DNA of 64,000 nucleotides from Alentia gelatinosa (GCA_950022655.1 OX465584.1:55286789-55350788), one strand, 5' to 3'. Shown: positions 10,168 through 21,659, numbered from the stretch's first letter. The notes: a model not told the origin generated them from the sequence alone. Numbers and translations are program-made.

Positions 10168-10718
10168 TTATCTCACCCCAGATATTTTTTCTCCATTTAA
10201 CATTGGGAAGTCGTATCTAACGCCCATGAGATATTTAGGAAAAATATCCAATGGAGGATTAAGTCACAAATGTTAGCCCATTAGTCAGTGTAAAGGGTGA
10301 GATAAATTCATAAACCCATTCAAGTTTAGGATCAGAGCTCAATCCCATCTCGTTTCAATCGCTACATAATTCACGGGGCTTCGCCTTGTGAATTACTACC
10401 CGATTCAAACTCGATGGGATACTATAGAGGAAACCCATGAAAGTTTAGGGTCTGAGCTCGTATCCCATCGAGTTTGAATCACGTAGTAATTCACAAGGCA
10501 AAGCCGCGTGAATTGCTATGTGATTCAAATGAGATGGGATCGAGCTCTGACCCTAAACTTGAAATGGGTTTCTGAATTTATCTCACCCTTAATATTGACT
10601 AATGGGCTAACATTTGTGACATTATCCCCCATTGGATATTTTTCCTAAATATCTAATGGGTGTTAGATACGAGTTTCCAATGTTAAGTCTATGGAGAAAA
10701 AATATCTGGGGTGAGATA
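10168..10718. repeat. 551-bp near-perfect palindrome (family B foldback) next to the exon 5 donor
   Basis: The left arm begins TTATCTCACCCCAGATATTT and the right arm ends AAATATCTGGGGTGAGATA. Each arm contains a nested TTATCTCACC...GGGTGAGATAA unit of about 145 bp, then AAACCCATTCAAGTTTAG and a secondary hairpin with tip GGGGCTTCGCCTTGTG (left) or CACAAGGCAAAGCC (right). A short non-paired centre lies near 10432-10440. The right end is 71 bp from the exon 5 donor at 10789, so the transcript would carry a very long hairpin just inside intron 5. Confidence 0.9.
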
Positions 10719-10789
10719 CAAGCTCTGACCCTAAACTTTCATGGGTTTCCTCTATATAATCCAAGTAGAAAAGCTCAGCGGTATCTCAC

Positions 10790-11023
10790 CTGGCGAGAAG
10801 ACGGAGATGGCCTTGAGGATGGCCACCTCTCCAGGCAGCAGGTGCATCTTCTGAATCCTGCCGGCCAGCCGGAACAGCGGCTCCAGGTAGGTGAGGCTGG
10901 TGATGGTCGACCACTTGTAGATGTCCGTCGTCTCCTTCTTCTCCGTGCTGGGGAATGTGTACAGCTGATGCTCAACATTAAAGTTCCGGTAATGCATCAG
11001 GAACCAGTTGTCAAAGCGGGAGG
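10790..11023 (-). CDS. Nuclear receptor exon 5 ('5A'): LBD helices 5-8
   Basis: Acceptor CCTTTGTGCACAG precedes 11023, and the donor is CCAG|GTGAGA after 10790. Entry and exit phases are both 1. It encodes residues 283-360, starting A-S-R-F-D-N-W-F-L and including EPLFRLAGRIQKMHL and LPGEVAILKAISVF. In the family this covers the end of helix 5, the beta turn that lines the ligand pocket, and helices 6 to 8. The exon at 4047-4274 aligns to it over its whole length with the same phases. A partial copy of the neighbouring foldback repeat (CTCTGACCCTAAACTTTCAT, 10724 onward) reaches to within about 40 bp of the donor. Confidence 0.95.
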
Positions 11024-11217
11024 CTGTGCACAAAGGGGAGGACAAGTACGGGTTAGATTTTTTACAACAGTATGGATTTGTAAAAGTTAGTAAGACGCGG
11101 CTATGACACCTCTGTAAAAAAAATTTAAAAAAAAATATAAAAAATTTGGATTTGTAAAAGTTGTGTGGCATTTTAATTATTAATACTGTCACTTGTACAA
11201 GGTGTTCCTCAAAATCT

Positions 11218-11655
11218 CCATCTCACCTCTGGTGTTTTGTCCCCCATAGATTCAACGCTCATGGAGTATTTTATGAATATTAACAAGTTCTGTCTACATC
11301 ATTCTCATCAATCATTATCTTACTATCTTGAAATATTTTGCTGTTAAACTCTTTGCTTCGGTGTGAATTTGTTATGTACTATCATATTGATTGCTACAAG
11401 CAAACTGTATCTGAAAAACTCATACTTTTATTTTACACTAATAAAAAAAAAGGGGAAAAATAAGAAGAAAATACTCAATGGAGGATGACGTTATATATGT
11501 TAGCCAATTAGTTAATGATAGGGGTGAGATGAAATCTGAACAACACTCGCTCTATAGACACTGAAAATATGCCATTTATTTTGGTTTGATACGTAATCTC
11601 ACTCGGCTTTGCTCCACAACCCAAACTCATGGCATATTTTCAGGTTACGGATGGC
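11218..11655. mobile_element. Foldback element, family B, interrupted copy
   Basis: Left arm CATCTCACCTCTGGTGTTTT with CATAGATTCAACGCTCATGG, an AT-rich insertion (about 11275-11465), then ATACTCAATGGAGGATGACG and AGGGGTGAGAT (about 11521). It ends in a hairpin with arms TGAAAATATGCCATTTATTT / ATGGCATATTTTCAGGTTAC and tip CTCACTCGGCTTTGCTCCA. Lies in intron 4. Confidence 0.65.
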
Positions 11656-14600
11656 GATGCAGTACCTTCTTAGTAGCAACTTTTATTTCAGCAAGATGGA
11701 TTTTAAAATATCAAAACTTGGTTATAGCTTGTCTCTCAATTAAAACGAGTCCAGTGTGTCGCTAGTAAAATAATAACATAAGGACATGGACATAACAATC
11801 TAAAGCCCTTCACATATATATGATACAATGCCAAATTCTTTCTGGTATTCTCCTTTCAAAATTATGATTTCCAACAACGGAGCCCAAATTTCTCACAACA
11901 TGTATTACAAAAATATTATTTTTATTAAATACGAGATTTACCTCAGCGTTATGTTTCTAAACTTTGTTTTGAAAAAAAAAACATTCATTTATGTCTATAT
12001 GTTTTATACTTAGTAAATCATGAAATTTCTGCTGGGTAAATGCCTGTTTGGTGCATATATGCTACCTGCATGTTTCTATCATACAAAGTGAAAGAGGCAT
12101 ATTCTCAAATACTGGACTGTCACTGGGGAAAGGTATGAAAGCGATAGCTCGTCAGTGAACAAGGAGACAATAATGAATACAGAGAAGGTAGACATAGGAA
12201 GAACAAAGAACAGCTACTCACACCCATGGAAGACGCATTTTAAAGCATGCTAGAGCGGGATAATTATCTCCCGAATCAAATTCACATTTATTAAAGTGTT
12301 AATTCCAAATTCGAAAGCATTTGTGATTAATGGCTTGAGTAGGAGGTGAATGAGTCAGATCATGCAGTGACGGTTAGTGTGGTTAGTCTGGAGGGGTATT
12401 GGGAAGTCACCCATGCCACTTTGTACGTTAGGAAACAACGAAAAACTACACAAGCAAAACTGCATGAAATCTAATGACGAGATGGAAAATAAAATGCTCA
12501 CCCTCTCAATCCTTGTCTGCCAGAAGAATTTAGTCGCTTGAAAAAATGGCCATCGAGCATGAAAACTGCCCCACAGGTGATTGTAGCCATTCCGTTTGAA
12601 AAAATGCATAAACTGTAAGATCTCTGACACACGCCTTGAGGGTTTAGTTAAAAAAGAAGATCCGCCCGGGTATTTTAAAAATTACCAAAATTACTGCAAC
12701 GGACTCTCAGCCGATTTCTATTCACGCGTGTTTGGCTGAGGGTATATTTGCTAGGACGAGCCCAAAAAGTTGAATTTTCTGCATGAGCCGGTATGTAGAA
12801 ATACGTGAGTGGGATAATTTAAGGATAGGGTACATATCTCCACCAAGCCTGGAGGCATACCCTATGTCCTCACATATTAGGCAGGGTATCGCCCGCCATT
12901 TTTCTAGTGCATTGTTGGATTGCATTGAGCTGGTACCCGACCAATACTAGTTGGGTTCTACGCTGGTTTCCCGGTCATATGATGCGAGGGGGCGTGACGA
13001 AATCTGTCAGTATTTAGAAAAAAAATTAATGGTTTATGTTTTGAAAGGTTGCCATTACTTTATTTTGTATTGTCGTTCAGTTGTTTGGGGAGTCTCGTGA
13101 GGGAGAGAGGTTATGCTGGCTGTCCCTGCCGTCTGTGGATGACCGGGAAACCAGCGTAAGTTCAAGGTCGCTTCAAATCAGGCGATACCTGTCCTATCAT
13201 TCATTTTGGACAGGGAACCTGTCTAAAATACACACAGCTGTTCTTTTCTTCTTTACAGTTTGTTCCATCTGGGGTGTTGTTATTTTTAAATTATGAATGA
13301 TGTAACAATTATCTCTGAAACAGATATATTTCAAGCAATCTAAGCAATTTTATAACCTCCATACTGATCGAATCACGGACAGAGCTTAGAACTTAACTTA
13401 CTGAAATCAATAGTTAGATCATGATAGTTTTCATTTGCAAGTTGTCGTTCTGTGTGATCATCGCGAGTTTAGGGTAGGTATGGATACTAGGAATTCAGGT
13501 GAACTGGACTATTATCTCTATGCTTTTGTGTGGCTGCATAATGAAATACATCATCACTAAGTTAAGACCACAGAGGTCTGAGAGTTTTCCAATATCAATA
13601 GGCATAATCATTTTATTTATTGCAATTTTTGTTCAACGAGGTAGCATCGGTTTCATTTAGAGGTGTCTATTGGCAAATCTCAAGTACTTATTTATTGCAG
13701 GGATGTCAGTTGGGGTCATGAAAATAAAGAAAATAGTTATTATGTAGAATTTACTGCCACAAAAAGACTCACAAAACATGAAAAACACATCAGTGTTGGC
13801 CATGGAATGGGGGTGTGTGGGGAGATTCAAACCAATTGATTTACTATCGTAAATTAGGCACAATTTATTTTGGCTTTGTTATGCAAGAAAATAATAATTT
13901 GATAAACTGGATATGAAAACAAGGGTTTCATTGGAAACGTGGAAAAGTGTATCTAGCATTGTATTCAAGGACTCCTCATGAAGGACAGATAATTCAATTG
14001 ATCAATATGAAATTCAATAAAAGATTTGTTTATTAATAATCAATATAGGGGAATGGAAATAGGCCTTTAAATATGGCCACATTTATTTCTGTATCTATTA
14101 AAAAAAGGCTGCGCACAATTAGGAGGAAGCTTTTACTAACGTACACACATTTATATTGTTACTGTAACAGAGCATTTAGGTCTTTGTTCTATGATAACAA
14201 TAATGTTGTGTATTACATAACTTACAATATTGCGTTACCACATGCAAATCATATGAGTTGATGCATTTAATCACAATCTTTCTATTCAACTCTTGAAATA
14301 CTATAACAAATATAATTTGCGAAGTACACAATTGTATTTGTGGCATGCTTTAAACTAAAGGCAGGTAATTGGGAAATGTGAACCCGGTAAACAATTAGAA
14401 TAATTTTTTTTTAAATTATATTGAAAATCAGTACATATGTGAACAGAGATCAAGTAACAGAAGCGCAACCATGTGGTGATAATATTTAAAATAACTGTGA
14501 CGGAGACATCAGGGTGAATGGACGGTAGGGATAAGTTGTATAAAACAAACCAGGGGTCTGTTGAATAACTTATGCCTACAGAATTACAGGGTACAAGGAG

Positions 14601-16410
14601 ACCTCACACAAGGGTTATCAGAGATCGTCATGTACAAGCCTTAATTATTCATCAGGCCCCAGGTACGTAGAATTAGCTGGTTGTGGTAATCTTCAATAAC
14701 TCACCAAGGCTTTAACTTTCATAAGCGGTATGCTATTATTTAAAAAAAGTTATATCATGGAAATGTTTTAAAATTCATTCCTGGCAATCAGAAAACAATC
14801 TGCTTAGTAATATATTGTTGGTAATTAAGGATAATTAAAAGAAAGTATATTATTATGAAGTACATTTCATATATTTTGTTGATATGCGCATAAACAAATA
14901 TATCATCAAAGAAGAGCTGTGTCAATATAATGTACATGTACTAAAGCTTACGTTCCATTTTTCCATTAATTTAACTATTTTTGTTCTTTTTGTATATCAA
15001 ATATCATCAATTATGTCAAATATTATGTTTTATGAAATTTTACCACCTCAATGTATTTCTAGTGTTTCATGTCAATCTAAACTCGTATTTTTTCATATTT
15101 TCAATATCTTCACTGCCTATGAATTCCAGTATATCTTTTTTAAATAAATTATTCTACACATTACAATATTGGTCTGTTTTCAAGGTTGTTTGTTATCTAA
15201 TGATTATCAGCAATAGAAGGTAGACTCTAATCCAAAAGGGGGGAAAAAAAGGGGGCAAGTTGGTGTGAAAAATTTGAATTGTGTATCTAAAGCGGTTCCT
15301 CTGACTTTTGAGGTTTCCCACAAAAAGAAATAAGTACTGAAGATGTAAATTGAATATATTTTTCAAGATTGAAAAATACACAGGTACACTGAAGAAAGAT
15401 TCGATGTTTAAAGATGATTTTTGAAATGAAATAAAGAAAGAGCTTGCTCATTTAAAAAAAAAAACGCACTCAAACAGTTGATGTAAAACGGAAATAAAAT
15501 TCTTACCAATATCGGTAGAGACAAAAAAAGACACCGGTATAGGTATAATGTTTACGATTGTTCATCGGGGAAGTAAGGCCCTCATCAAATAACTTTTTTT
15601 GTACAACATAATGAAAAGAAGCGTTTATCTGAGAGGAATGCCTCGATCATCAGAGACGACTCCATTACTTCATTTCTTTAGTAGATGAATAAATCCTACT
15701 CTACTATAATAGCTATTTGGCCTACTAACAAGAAAGTCATCAGTCTCCTCTTTACTACTATATATACATATTGAATAAAAACCATTATATGTGCATATAA
15801 TTAAAGTTAAATTGTGGACCTGGCTAGAGCATCGACCTACAGTGGGTTTTTTTTATTATTATTTATTAAAAACTCAATGAATAGTAATTACTTCTTTTCT
15901 ACACCCAATGGTATATTACTAGATCGACCATTCATAGCTATTCTAACTGAATTCAAAGGGTTAAAAAAAAAATGAATTCAAAGGGTATAGATGTGTACAA
16001 AAATAGAATTAGGAAGATTGTTTGTGAATCAGATTCCTTGTCGTTGTGGTAACACATTCAATAAAACATTCCTGTTCGGGCCTCAACGGTGTAAGCACCA
16101 AAGAAAAATTGTGTTCATCAAAATTGTGTGTGATGGATTAGATCGATCTGTTTTTTTAACAAGGTAAAAGCCCTGCCCCAGCTTAACATGGATTATTTTG
16201 AATGTGCTTTTAAGCATTCAGCTATATTGGGAGGTATTTTCGCCACATCTTATCATTGTGGATGTTTTTAGGCAACTGCAACTGACCTGCCTTTGTTACC
16301 TAAAGAACTGAATTTAAGAAATGACTAGACAATGGGTGTCAGTGGAATCCTCTTACAGGGTCAGGGGGCTTTATTGGCCTCGGTGTACCATCGTATATAT
16401 ATCCCTATAA
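11656..16410. other. Intron 4, mostly unique AT-rich sequence
   Basis: About 4.7 kb. Apart from the 20-bp inverted repeat at 12959-13158 and a diverged CAGGGATG-type element starting near 13698, I see no gene or repeat. Open frames near 12.4, 14.9 and 15.2 kb are low-complexity and lack coding character. Confidence 0.5.
12959..13158. mobile_element. Small element with perfect 20-bp terminal inverted repeats
   Basis: TACGCTGGTTTCCCGGTCAT at 12959-12978 is exactly inverted at 13139-13158. The interior is unique and non-coding. GTTC precedes the left repeat and AGTTC follows the right, a possible short target duplication. Confidence 0.55.
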
Positions 16411-16625
16411 CAGGGTTCGTACATAGACAGCCCAATAAAATTCCAGGCTTTTTCCAGGCTTTTCTAGGGTCTAATGTTTCTTTTCCAGGCACATTACAAT
16501 GTGAATCAATACCATCTTGCTAGTGAAACAAATATGAAGACAAATAATCAAAAGTCTTTGAAATTTCATAGACAGTCTTGTACCGTAGTTAAGGAAAGCT
16601 AATAATGTCCAGGATTTCATAGAAG

Positions 16626-16749
16626 ATATACCTGATGAAGGATAATCAAATATCCGAAACGTTGTAAATCTAAGCAAGCAATAAACATTACCCTGTTATC
16701 CAACTCTATTTCTCTGTCTTTGGTTTTGCCTTTTTTCAACTTATTATTT
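16626..16749 (+). mobile_element. 124-bp retroposon-like insertion with hammerhead-like core
   Basis: Bounded by a 10-bp duplication TTCATAGAAG (16616-16625 and 16750-16759) inside the 16411 transposon; the sister copy at 7650 has no insert. The insert starts ATATACCTGATGAAGGATAA and includes GCAATAAACATTACC and GTCTTTGGTTTTGCC. A related arrangement (core, AATAAAC, then TATCTTTGGTTG) occurs at 27070-27150. Confidence 0.75.
16632..16667 (+). ncRNA. Hammerhead ribozyme-like motif (candidate)
   Basis: Conserved core CTGATGA (16632-16638), stem II GGATA/TATCC around a short loop, then GAAAC (16656-16660) and GTTGTA. This fits hammerheads with a very short stem III (A-U and C-G pairs closed by GTT) and a predicted cleavage after GTA. 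Stem I pairing is poor, so activity is doubtful. Such minimal hammerheads are known from Penelope-like retroelements and related retroposons. Confidence 0.45.
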
Positions 16750-17158
16750 TTCATAGAAGTTTTTATGCAAAACTAAATTTCCCTGGCACTTCCACATTTT
16801 TCAAGCTCTCTGTAAGAATTCCAGGTTTTTTCAGGCCTGGAAAACCCAAAAGCATAATTCCAGGCTTTTCCAGGTTTTCCAGGCTCTGTACGAACCATGC
16901 TATAAGACTGCAGCATTGGCTAGAAGCTTTTTACATGACATGTCGAAAGGGGGTGTTTCATTTTAATCGATGGAAATTTAACATCGACAGGTATGTGCTA
17001 TATAAATGTAGGGGTCAAGTGGTGGTTTGCTTCTCTCTCGGCAGAGGACGTGTCATGTCTGGGTAGCATAGGGTTAGCATTAGGAATTCATACTCGTACC
17101 CAATACGCAATGGCTGATTGGGTGAGGTTTTTTTTATTGATTTATGTTTCTGATCATT

Positions 17159-17475
17159 TATCTCACCCCAGGTATTTTTTTCTGCATAGACTTAACATTG
17201 GGAACTCGTATCTAACGCCCATTAGATATTTAGGAAAAGTATCCAATGGAGGATTATGTCACTAATGTTAGCCTATTAGTCAATGTGAAGGGTGAGATAA
17301 ATTCAGAAACCCATTCAAGTTTAGTGTCAGAGCTCAATCCCAACTCGTTTGAATCACTACGTAATTCCCGCGGCTTTGCCTTGTGAATTACTACGTGATT
17401 CAAACTCGATAGGTTACAAGCTCAGACCCTAAACTCTCATAGGTTTCCTCTATAGTATACGGGGTAAGATAAAAT
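17159..17475. mobile_element. Foldback element, family B
   Basis: Closely related to the left half of the 10168 palindrome: TTATCTCACCCCAGGTATTT, CATAGACTTAACATTGGG, AACGCCCATTAGATATTTAG, AGGGTGAGATAAATTC. It is followed by a hairpin with tip CGGCTTTGCCTTGTG and an end resembling GGGGTAAGATAAAATC. In intron 4. Confidence 0.75.
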
Positions 17476-18098
17476 CAGAGACCCACTCGAGGAAAATAAC
17501 TTTGTCTTCATTTCATGAATTACTCTGCAGTCAACCTATGTGGAGTACGGAAAAGTTATTTTCATCTCATGAGTTTCCTTCTAAATATGCGCATATAGAA
17601 GAGATCACGTCAGCCTCACGACTGGAGATGGTGGGAGATTGGGGTCAATCACTCCTAACCAACAACTCCAGTATAAATAACCCATTCACGGTGGATGATG
17701 CTATATGGCATCATCAGTGCTGGGGCGGGTGATGCCATGTGAATTAAGTTTTCATGGAATGAAATAGGAAACATTGGATTGATTATATCAAAATTTTCAC
17801 ATAATATAGATATAACACCGAGGTAAAGACTTTCGGCTAGATAGATAATGATATTAAGGGTGGCGTGTACTACCATGTGATAAGTTTTTTTAATTATTGT
17901 AATTAGCCTATGATCTCCCACCTTCTGACGTCATATATTGTCCTCATTACCTGCAATTAACCATGTGGTTCGGACTCGCCATTAAAGGGTGAAAAATCTT
18001 TTTCTTTTTTTAAATTAAAAAAAAATTATGTCCATAGTTTCAGTTCAAACCTCCTTTTCATGATCCCAACCTGGGCTGTGTCCACTTCCTCTTTAAAA

Positions 18099-18395
18099 CA
18101 GGGATGTCAGTTGGGGTCTTGAGAATTTTTTTTTTTTGAGATCTTGGGGTCTTGAGAAAAAGAGGATGTATCTTTCATGTGAAATTTACTGTCCCAGAAT
18201 GACTCGGAAGACATGGAAAACACATCGTTAGTGGCCATGGATTGGGACTGGGGTTTGTGGGAGACTTGAAGCACTGTTTATTTGTGTGACTTAGGCCCAA
18301 TTCATTTTCTCTTTGTATTTCACAAGAATAATTAATCTTATAAACCGAAAACGAAAACAATGATTTCCTTGAAAAGAGAAAAATTGCCACCTCTG
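18099..18395. mobile_element. TIR transposon, CAGGGATG family, 6-bp TSD
   Basis: Starts CAGGGATGTCAGTTGGGGTC and ends GCCACCTCTG, with an exact 6-bp duplication TTAAAA at 18093-18098 and 18396-18401. 297 bp, non-coding. In intron 4, 250 bp 3' (transcript sense) of exon 4. Confidence 0.85.
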
Positions 18396-18644
18396 TTAAA
18401 AAGATTTTTTTTTTCTTAAAAAAAACAAACAAAACCTCTTTACCTAGACTACTGCCAATCTGTAACCATCCACCTTAACGAGGTGGTGGCGATTTGCTAA
18501 GCCTCAGTGCATTCACATTGCTCTTCTGATACGAAACCAAGCTATGAAGCAGTGTGCAAGCCACGTACTAAAACCAAAGTACCATGCGCGCAAGATGACG
18601 TCTATTCAATGGCACCAGGGGTGGACCTCACGTGTGTGACCTAC

Positions 18645-18873
18645 CTTTAATGAGGGCGATCTGGTCCTCGATGGGTAACTCCTTGAAGCCTGGCAAGGCC
18701 TTGGCGAAGTTGATGAATCGCTTGATGGCCTTCTCTATACCAGGGATGATCTGGGAGATCATTTCCCGCCGGCCGTCTATGTCGATACCCGTTGTTTTGT
18801 AAATTTGTTGGTATTCCTCTCTCGGGATGGGTTTCATGGGACCGAACATTTTTTCTTGAAGAGCCCGCTTTTC
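18645..18873 (-). CDS. Nuclear receptor exon 4: start of LBD, helices 1-4
   Basis: Acceptor TTGTCTATCGCAG precedes 18873, and the donor is AAAG|GTAGGT after 18645. Phase 0 in, phase 1 out. It encodes residues 207-282, starting E-K-R-A-L-Q-E-K-M-F. It includes P-R-E-E-Y-Q-Q-I-Y, helix 3 (MISQIIPGIEKAIKRFINF) and the nuclear-receptor LBD signature FAKALPGFKELPIEDQ followed by IALIK. The helix 3 lysine in F-A-K would form the coactivator charge clamp with the AF-2 glutamate, by analogy with the family. The acceptor and first codons are duplicated 125 bp upstream in transcript sense (18966-19017). Confidence 0.95.
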
Positions 18874-18892
18874 CTGCGATAGACAAATATAT

Positions 18893-19017
18893 TTCATTAA
18901 TTTTTTTTTTTTTGGGGGGGGGGGGGGATATATTGGATATATTGGATATCTGGGGGGGGGGGGGGACCAAACATTTTTTCTTGAAGAGCCCGCTTTTCCT
19001 GCGATAGACAAATATAT
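18893..19017. repeat. Duplicated exon 4 acceptor with homopolymer spacer
   Basis: 18966-19017 repeats 18841-18892 (51 of 52 identical), covering the branch/acceptor region, the AG and the first 33 nt of exon 4. The spacer holds T and G homopolymers and ATATTGG repeats. The offset is 125 bp, not a multiple of three, so use of the decoy AG (19000-18999) would shift the receptor reading frame. Confidence 0.9.
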
Positions 19018-19085
19018 CTTTTTTATTTGAATATCAACTGACAAAAGGATTATTTTATCACTATTATTCCACAGTTGCAGTTTCA

Positions 19086-20505
19086 TGATATGCTGTAGTT
19101 TACACTTCTAAAAAAAAAAAAAAAAAAAAAGTTTACACTTCTAAATGAATAATTCCAATGAGGACTTCGCATATCTGATGACACTGAAACAGACTTTAAC
19201 TTAATTCATGTACGTTGAAAGTTTCACCGAAGACTTCGTTACCTACTATAAATAGCCTTAGGTTTCATGTTCTCTTCACTACCGTATTTAAAGCCCTGAA
19301 GAAGGAACGAGAGTTCCGACACGTCGGCCAGTAATTTAAATACACAATCCACATGGGACTTTGAGGCCGATTATCAGTCTCTTCTTGTCTTATATTTTGG
19401 GGGGGTTTCTGATTTATCAAATGTATTTTGAGAGGTGCAAACTTTCTCGTACGAGATGGGATTTCTCTGTTCAACTCTCTGATAGGTTATTGGTGAGAAG
19501 TCATTCTCTCAGACCAACAAATTTTCATGGGGAAGTGTTTTATTTCTGAAGTTTAATAAGTATTTTATTTTCTAAAATGAATATATGGGCATAGAGTAAC
19601 AACAAAATGACAGTGGAAGATCTGCCTAGCGTAGAACTGTTATTTGCAAATAAAAAAATTTTTAAATTAGCGTAGAACTGTTATTTGCAAATAAAATTTT
19701 GAAAAAAATAAAAATACAGATGACTTTTAAGTGTCTGGTATTAGCTAAGTATTACTGAGATAATTATATGAAATAGTAAATTATATAATAATGGTAATGA
19801 TAATTATCGCAATAATATTGTACAATATTATCAAATGATAATAGCAATGCTGATAATAATGATAAGAATAATGAACTACCTTACTGTGTCAATACAATTT
19901 ATCAACAGTATGGACCACAAAATGAATATGTGTGCAAAAATGAAGATTGGATGACGAATAAACATAGGAACTGTAGAACCGTTAAAGATGAATAAGAACG
20001 TTTGCTAAAATAAAAGACTTGATCGGGCTTACTTGGCAATGGTTGATCATAGATAACACATTTCTATACGTACACATGAACTGAAGCAAACGTGAGTATC
20101 GCTATTATTATGTTTATGCATCTTCCGGTGATAAATACGACGTTTCAAATGATATTTTATTCATATACAAGAATACATTAGCTCATATGCATACAAATAC
20201 CAAATGGTTAACACTTATGGTAGTAAACTGTAACAAGATCTCGACGGAAGCGGGAGGATTCTGTTGTTCTGAGAAACTACATCTTCAAAGGGAAGAACTC
20301 TCGTCAGAGAGAATTTATTTAAAAAAAACAGAAGATATTAAGAAAGAAAAAACACTGCAAACAAAACACTAAGAAAATGTTGGGACCACGTGGAATATCA
20401 AAGAATATATGGACATCAAAAGTAAGAATTTATCATATTTCTATTTTCCTCTAGAATAATTTAGCATACATCAAAGCTTTAAATTACCGATAGAATGATG
20501 CTTAC
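19086..20505. other. Intron 3
   Basis: Contains an A homopolymer (about 19111-19130), a degenerate hammerhead-like motif (CTGAAGA, stem GGAAC/GTTCC, then GACAC, 19294-19323) and a 43-bp tandem duplication of GCGTAGAACTGTTATTTGCA (19628 and 19671). No exon candidate seen. Confidence 0.55.
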
Positions 20506-20738
20506 CATGTATTCCGCCTCCTTTTCCGGGAGTTTTTGGAAGAATTCTGGTGAGTGTGGCGTCTGTTCAAGGTGTGCTTCTGTTATATGTTTGATGATTT
20601 TTTCTAATTCTGCCTCTCGCTCCTGTTGTGACTGAAGGCCTCGCGCTTTATTATGTAGTGCCTCTCGACTTTGTAACCGTTTCACTTCTTCTATGTCTCG
20701 CGTTTTCTTCTCATGTGTATACCGTCCTGTTTTAATTG
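20506..20738 (-). CDS. Nuclear receptor exon 3: T/A box and hinge
   Basis: Acceptor TTCGTGTTTCAG precedes 20738, and the donor is ACATG|GTAAGC after 20506. Phase 1 in, phase 0 out, 78 codons (129-206). The split Ala129 completes S-K-D-A-I-K-T-G-R-Y-T, the C-terminal extension that follows the second zinc finger in many subfamily 1 receptors. The rest is highly charged (H-E-K-K-T-R-D-I-E-E-V-K-R, QSQQEREAELEKIIKHITE) and likely helical: the flexible hinge plus the start of LBD helix 1. Ends P-E-K-E-A-E-Y-M. Confidence 0.94.
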
Positions 20739-21034
20739 CTGAAACACGAACTAGATCGATAAATCTCCTGTCGTAAAAACTGGAGAGGACAGCTGTTATT
20801 GCTCGTCGGTGACTAGAGTCACGTGCTAAATCGAAAAACTTTTGAAATTTTGTTTGAATTTTGTGCTTTACAATACAGTGCAGATCACAATCTTAGCCAC
20901 GTCCTCATTTGATTTTTTTTTCGGGGGAAAATACAAATTGTGACAGGAGCGGCAGTATTACTGCTTAATCTGCAGCCTAGATTAAAATTCATATTGAAGA
21001 GACGAGGCAAAACACCTCTTAAGTAAGCCAAAAC

Positions 21035-21205
21035 AAAATATTTTTTCATAAAAAATCTTTATCAAAATTCATAAAAAATATATAGAATTATATATTCAAA
21101 CCATGTATCTATAATTGAATTTTTTTTTTCATAAAAAATCTTTCTCAAAATTCATATAAAATATAGAGAATTATATATTCAAACCATGTATCTATAATTG
21201 ATTTT
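21035..21205. repeat. Tandem duplication of about 84 bp in intron 2
   Basis: The block TTTTTTCATAAAAAATCTTT ... CCATGTATCTATAATTGA is present twice in tandem with few differences. AT-rich and non-coding. Confidence 0.8.
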
Positions 21206-21217
21206 TTTAGGATATGT

Positions 21218-21320
21218 ACAGTGGCATACACAATATTACCATGATCTGCATAGTCATATTCACTACAACGCATAGTAATATCCGAGCAAATGCGAGGATA
21301 TTGCGTAAAAGGGGGAGCAG
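21218..21320. mobile_element. Family C foldback fragment in intron 2
   Basis: Contains CACAATATTACCATG and the family core AATATCCGAGCAAATGCGAG followed by GATATTGCG. No complete terminal arms. Confidence 0.55.
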
Positions 21321-21659
21321 TGTGAATAGACCACAATACTTTAGCCATGATGTGCTGGTGTATGATACGACACATGAGGTGTACTAAGAAAATATAGGAA
21401 AATTGTCAAACTGAACAATGTATTTGAAAAATGTGAATGAAATATAAAAAAATTGCTCACCGCAAAAAAAGGGTAATAAATATATAAAAAATAAAAAAGG
21501 TAACATATCCCGTATTGTAAGTCCTACATGTAGATGACTTTTCGTGGTTTTTTTTGTATGACTTTTTGTATTTTTCTGTCTTGGGTCGATCAGTCTTTAT
21601 ATATATTTATTATGTGTATAGCAACACTTCACGGATATAATGGTAAGAGTGGGACGTAC

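Larger units (their letters stand above)
16411..16899. mobile_element. TIR transposon, CAGGGTTCGTA family, 6-bp TSD (copy 2)
   Basis: Same family as 7650-8142. The 5' end is CAGGGTTCGTACATAGACAG; the 3' end is GTACGAACCATG with one mutation. Exact 6-bp flank duplication CTATAA at 16405-16410 and 16900-16905. It carries a 124-bp insertion (16626-16749) that is absent from the other copy. Confidence 0.9.

Noticed and set aside
10632..11090. 152-codon plus-strand frame
   Set aside because: It is the antisense of receptor exon 5 plus palindrome sequence. The minus-strand exon has splice sites, domain similarity and matching phases.
13698..13950. Another CAGGGATG-family element with target duplication
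   Set aside because: The left end is clear, but the right end is eroded and no 6-bp duplication can be matched, so it was not listed with the well-supported copies.
18628..19086. Continuous 152-codon minus frame extending exon 4 upstream
   Set aside because: The upstream part reads through a duplicated acceptor and homopolymers in another frame. The acceptor at 18874-18875 gives the phase needed by exon 3.
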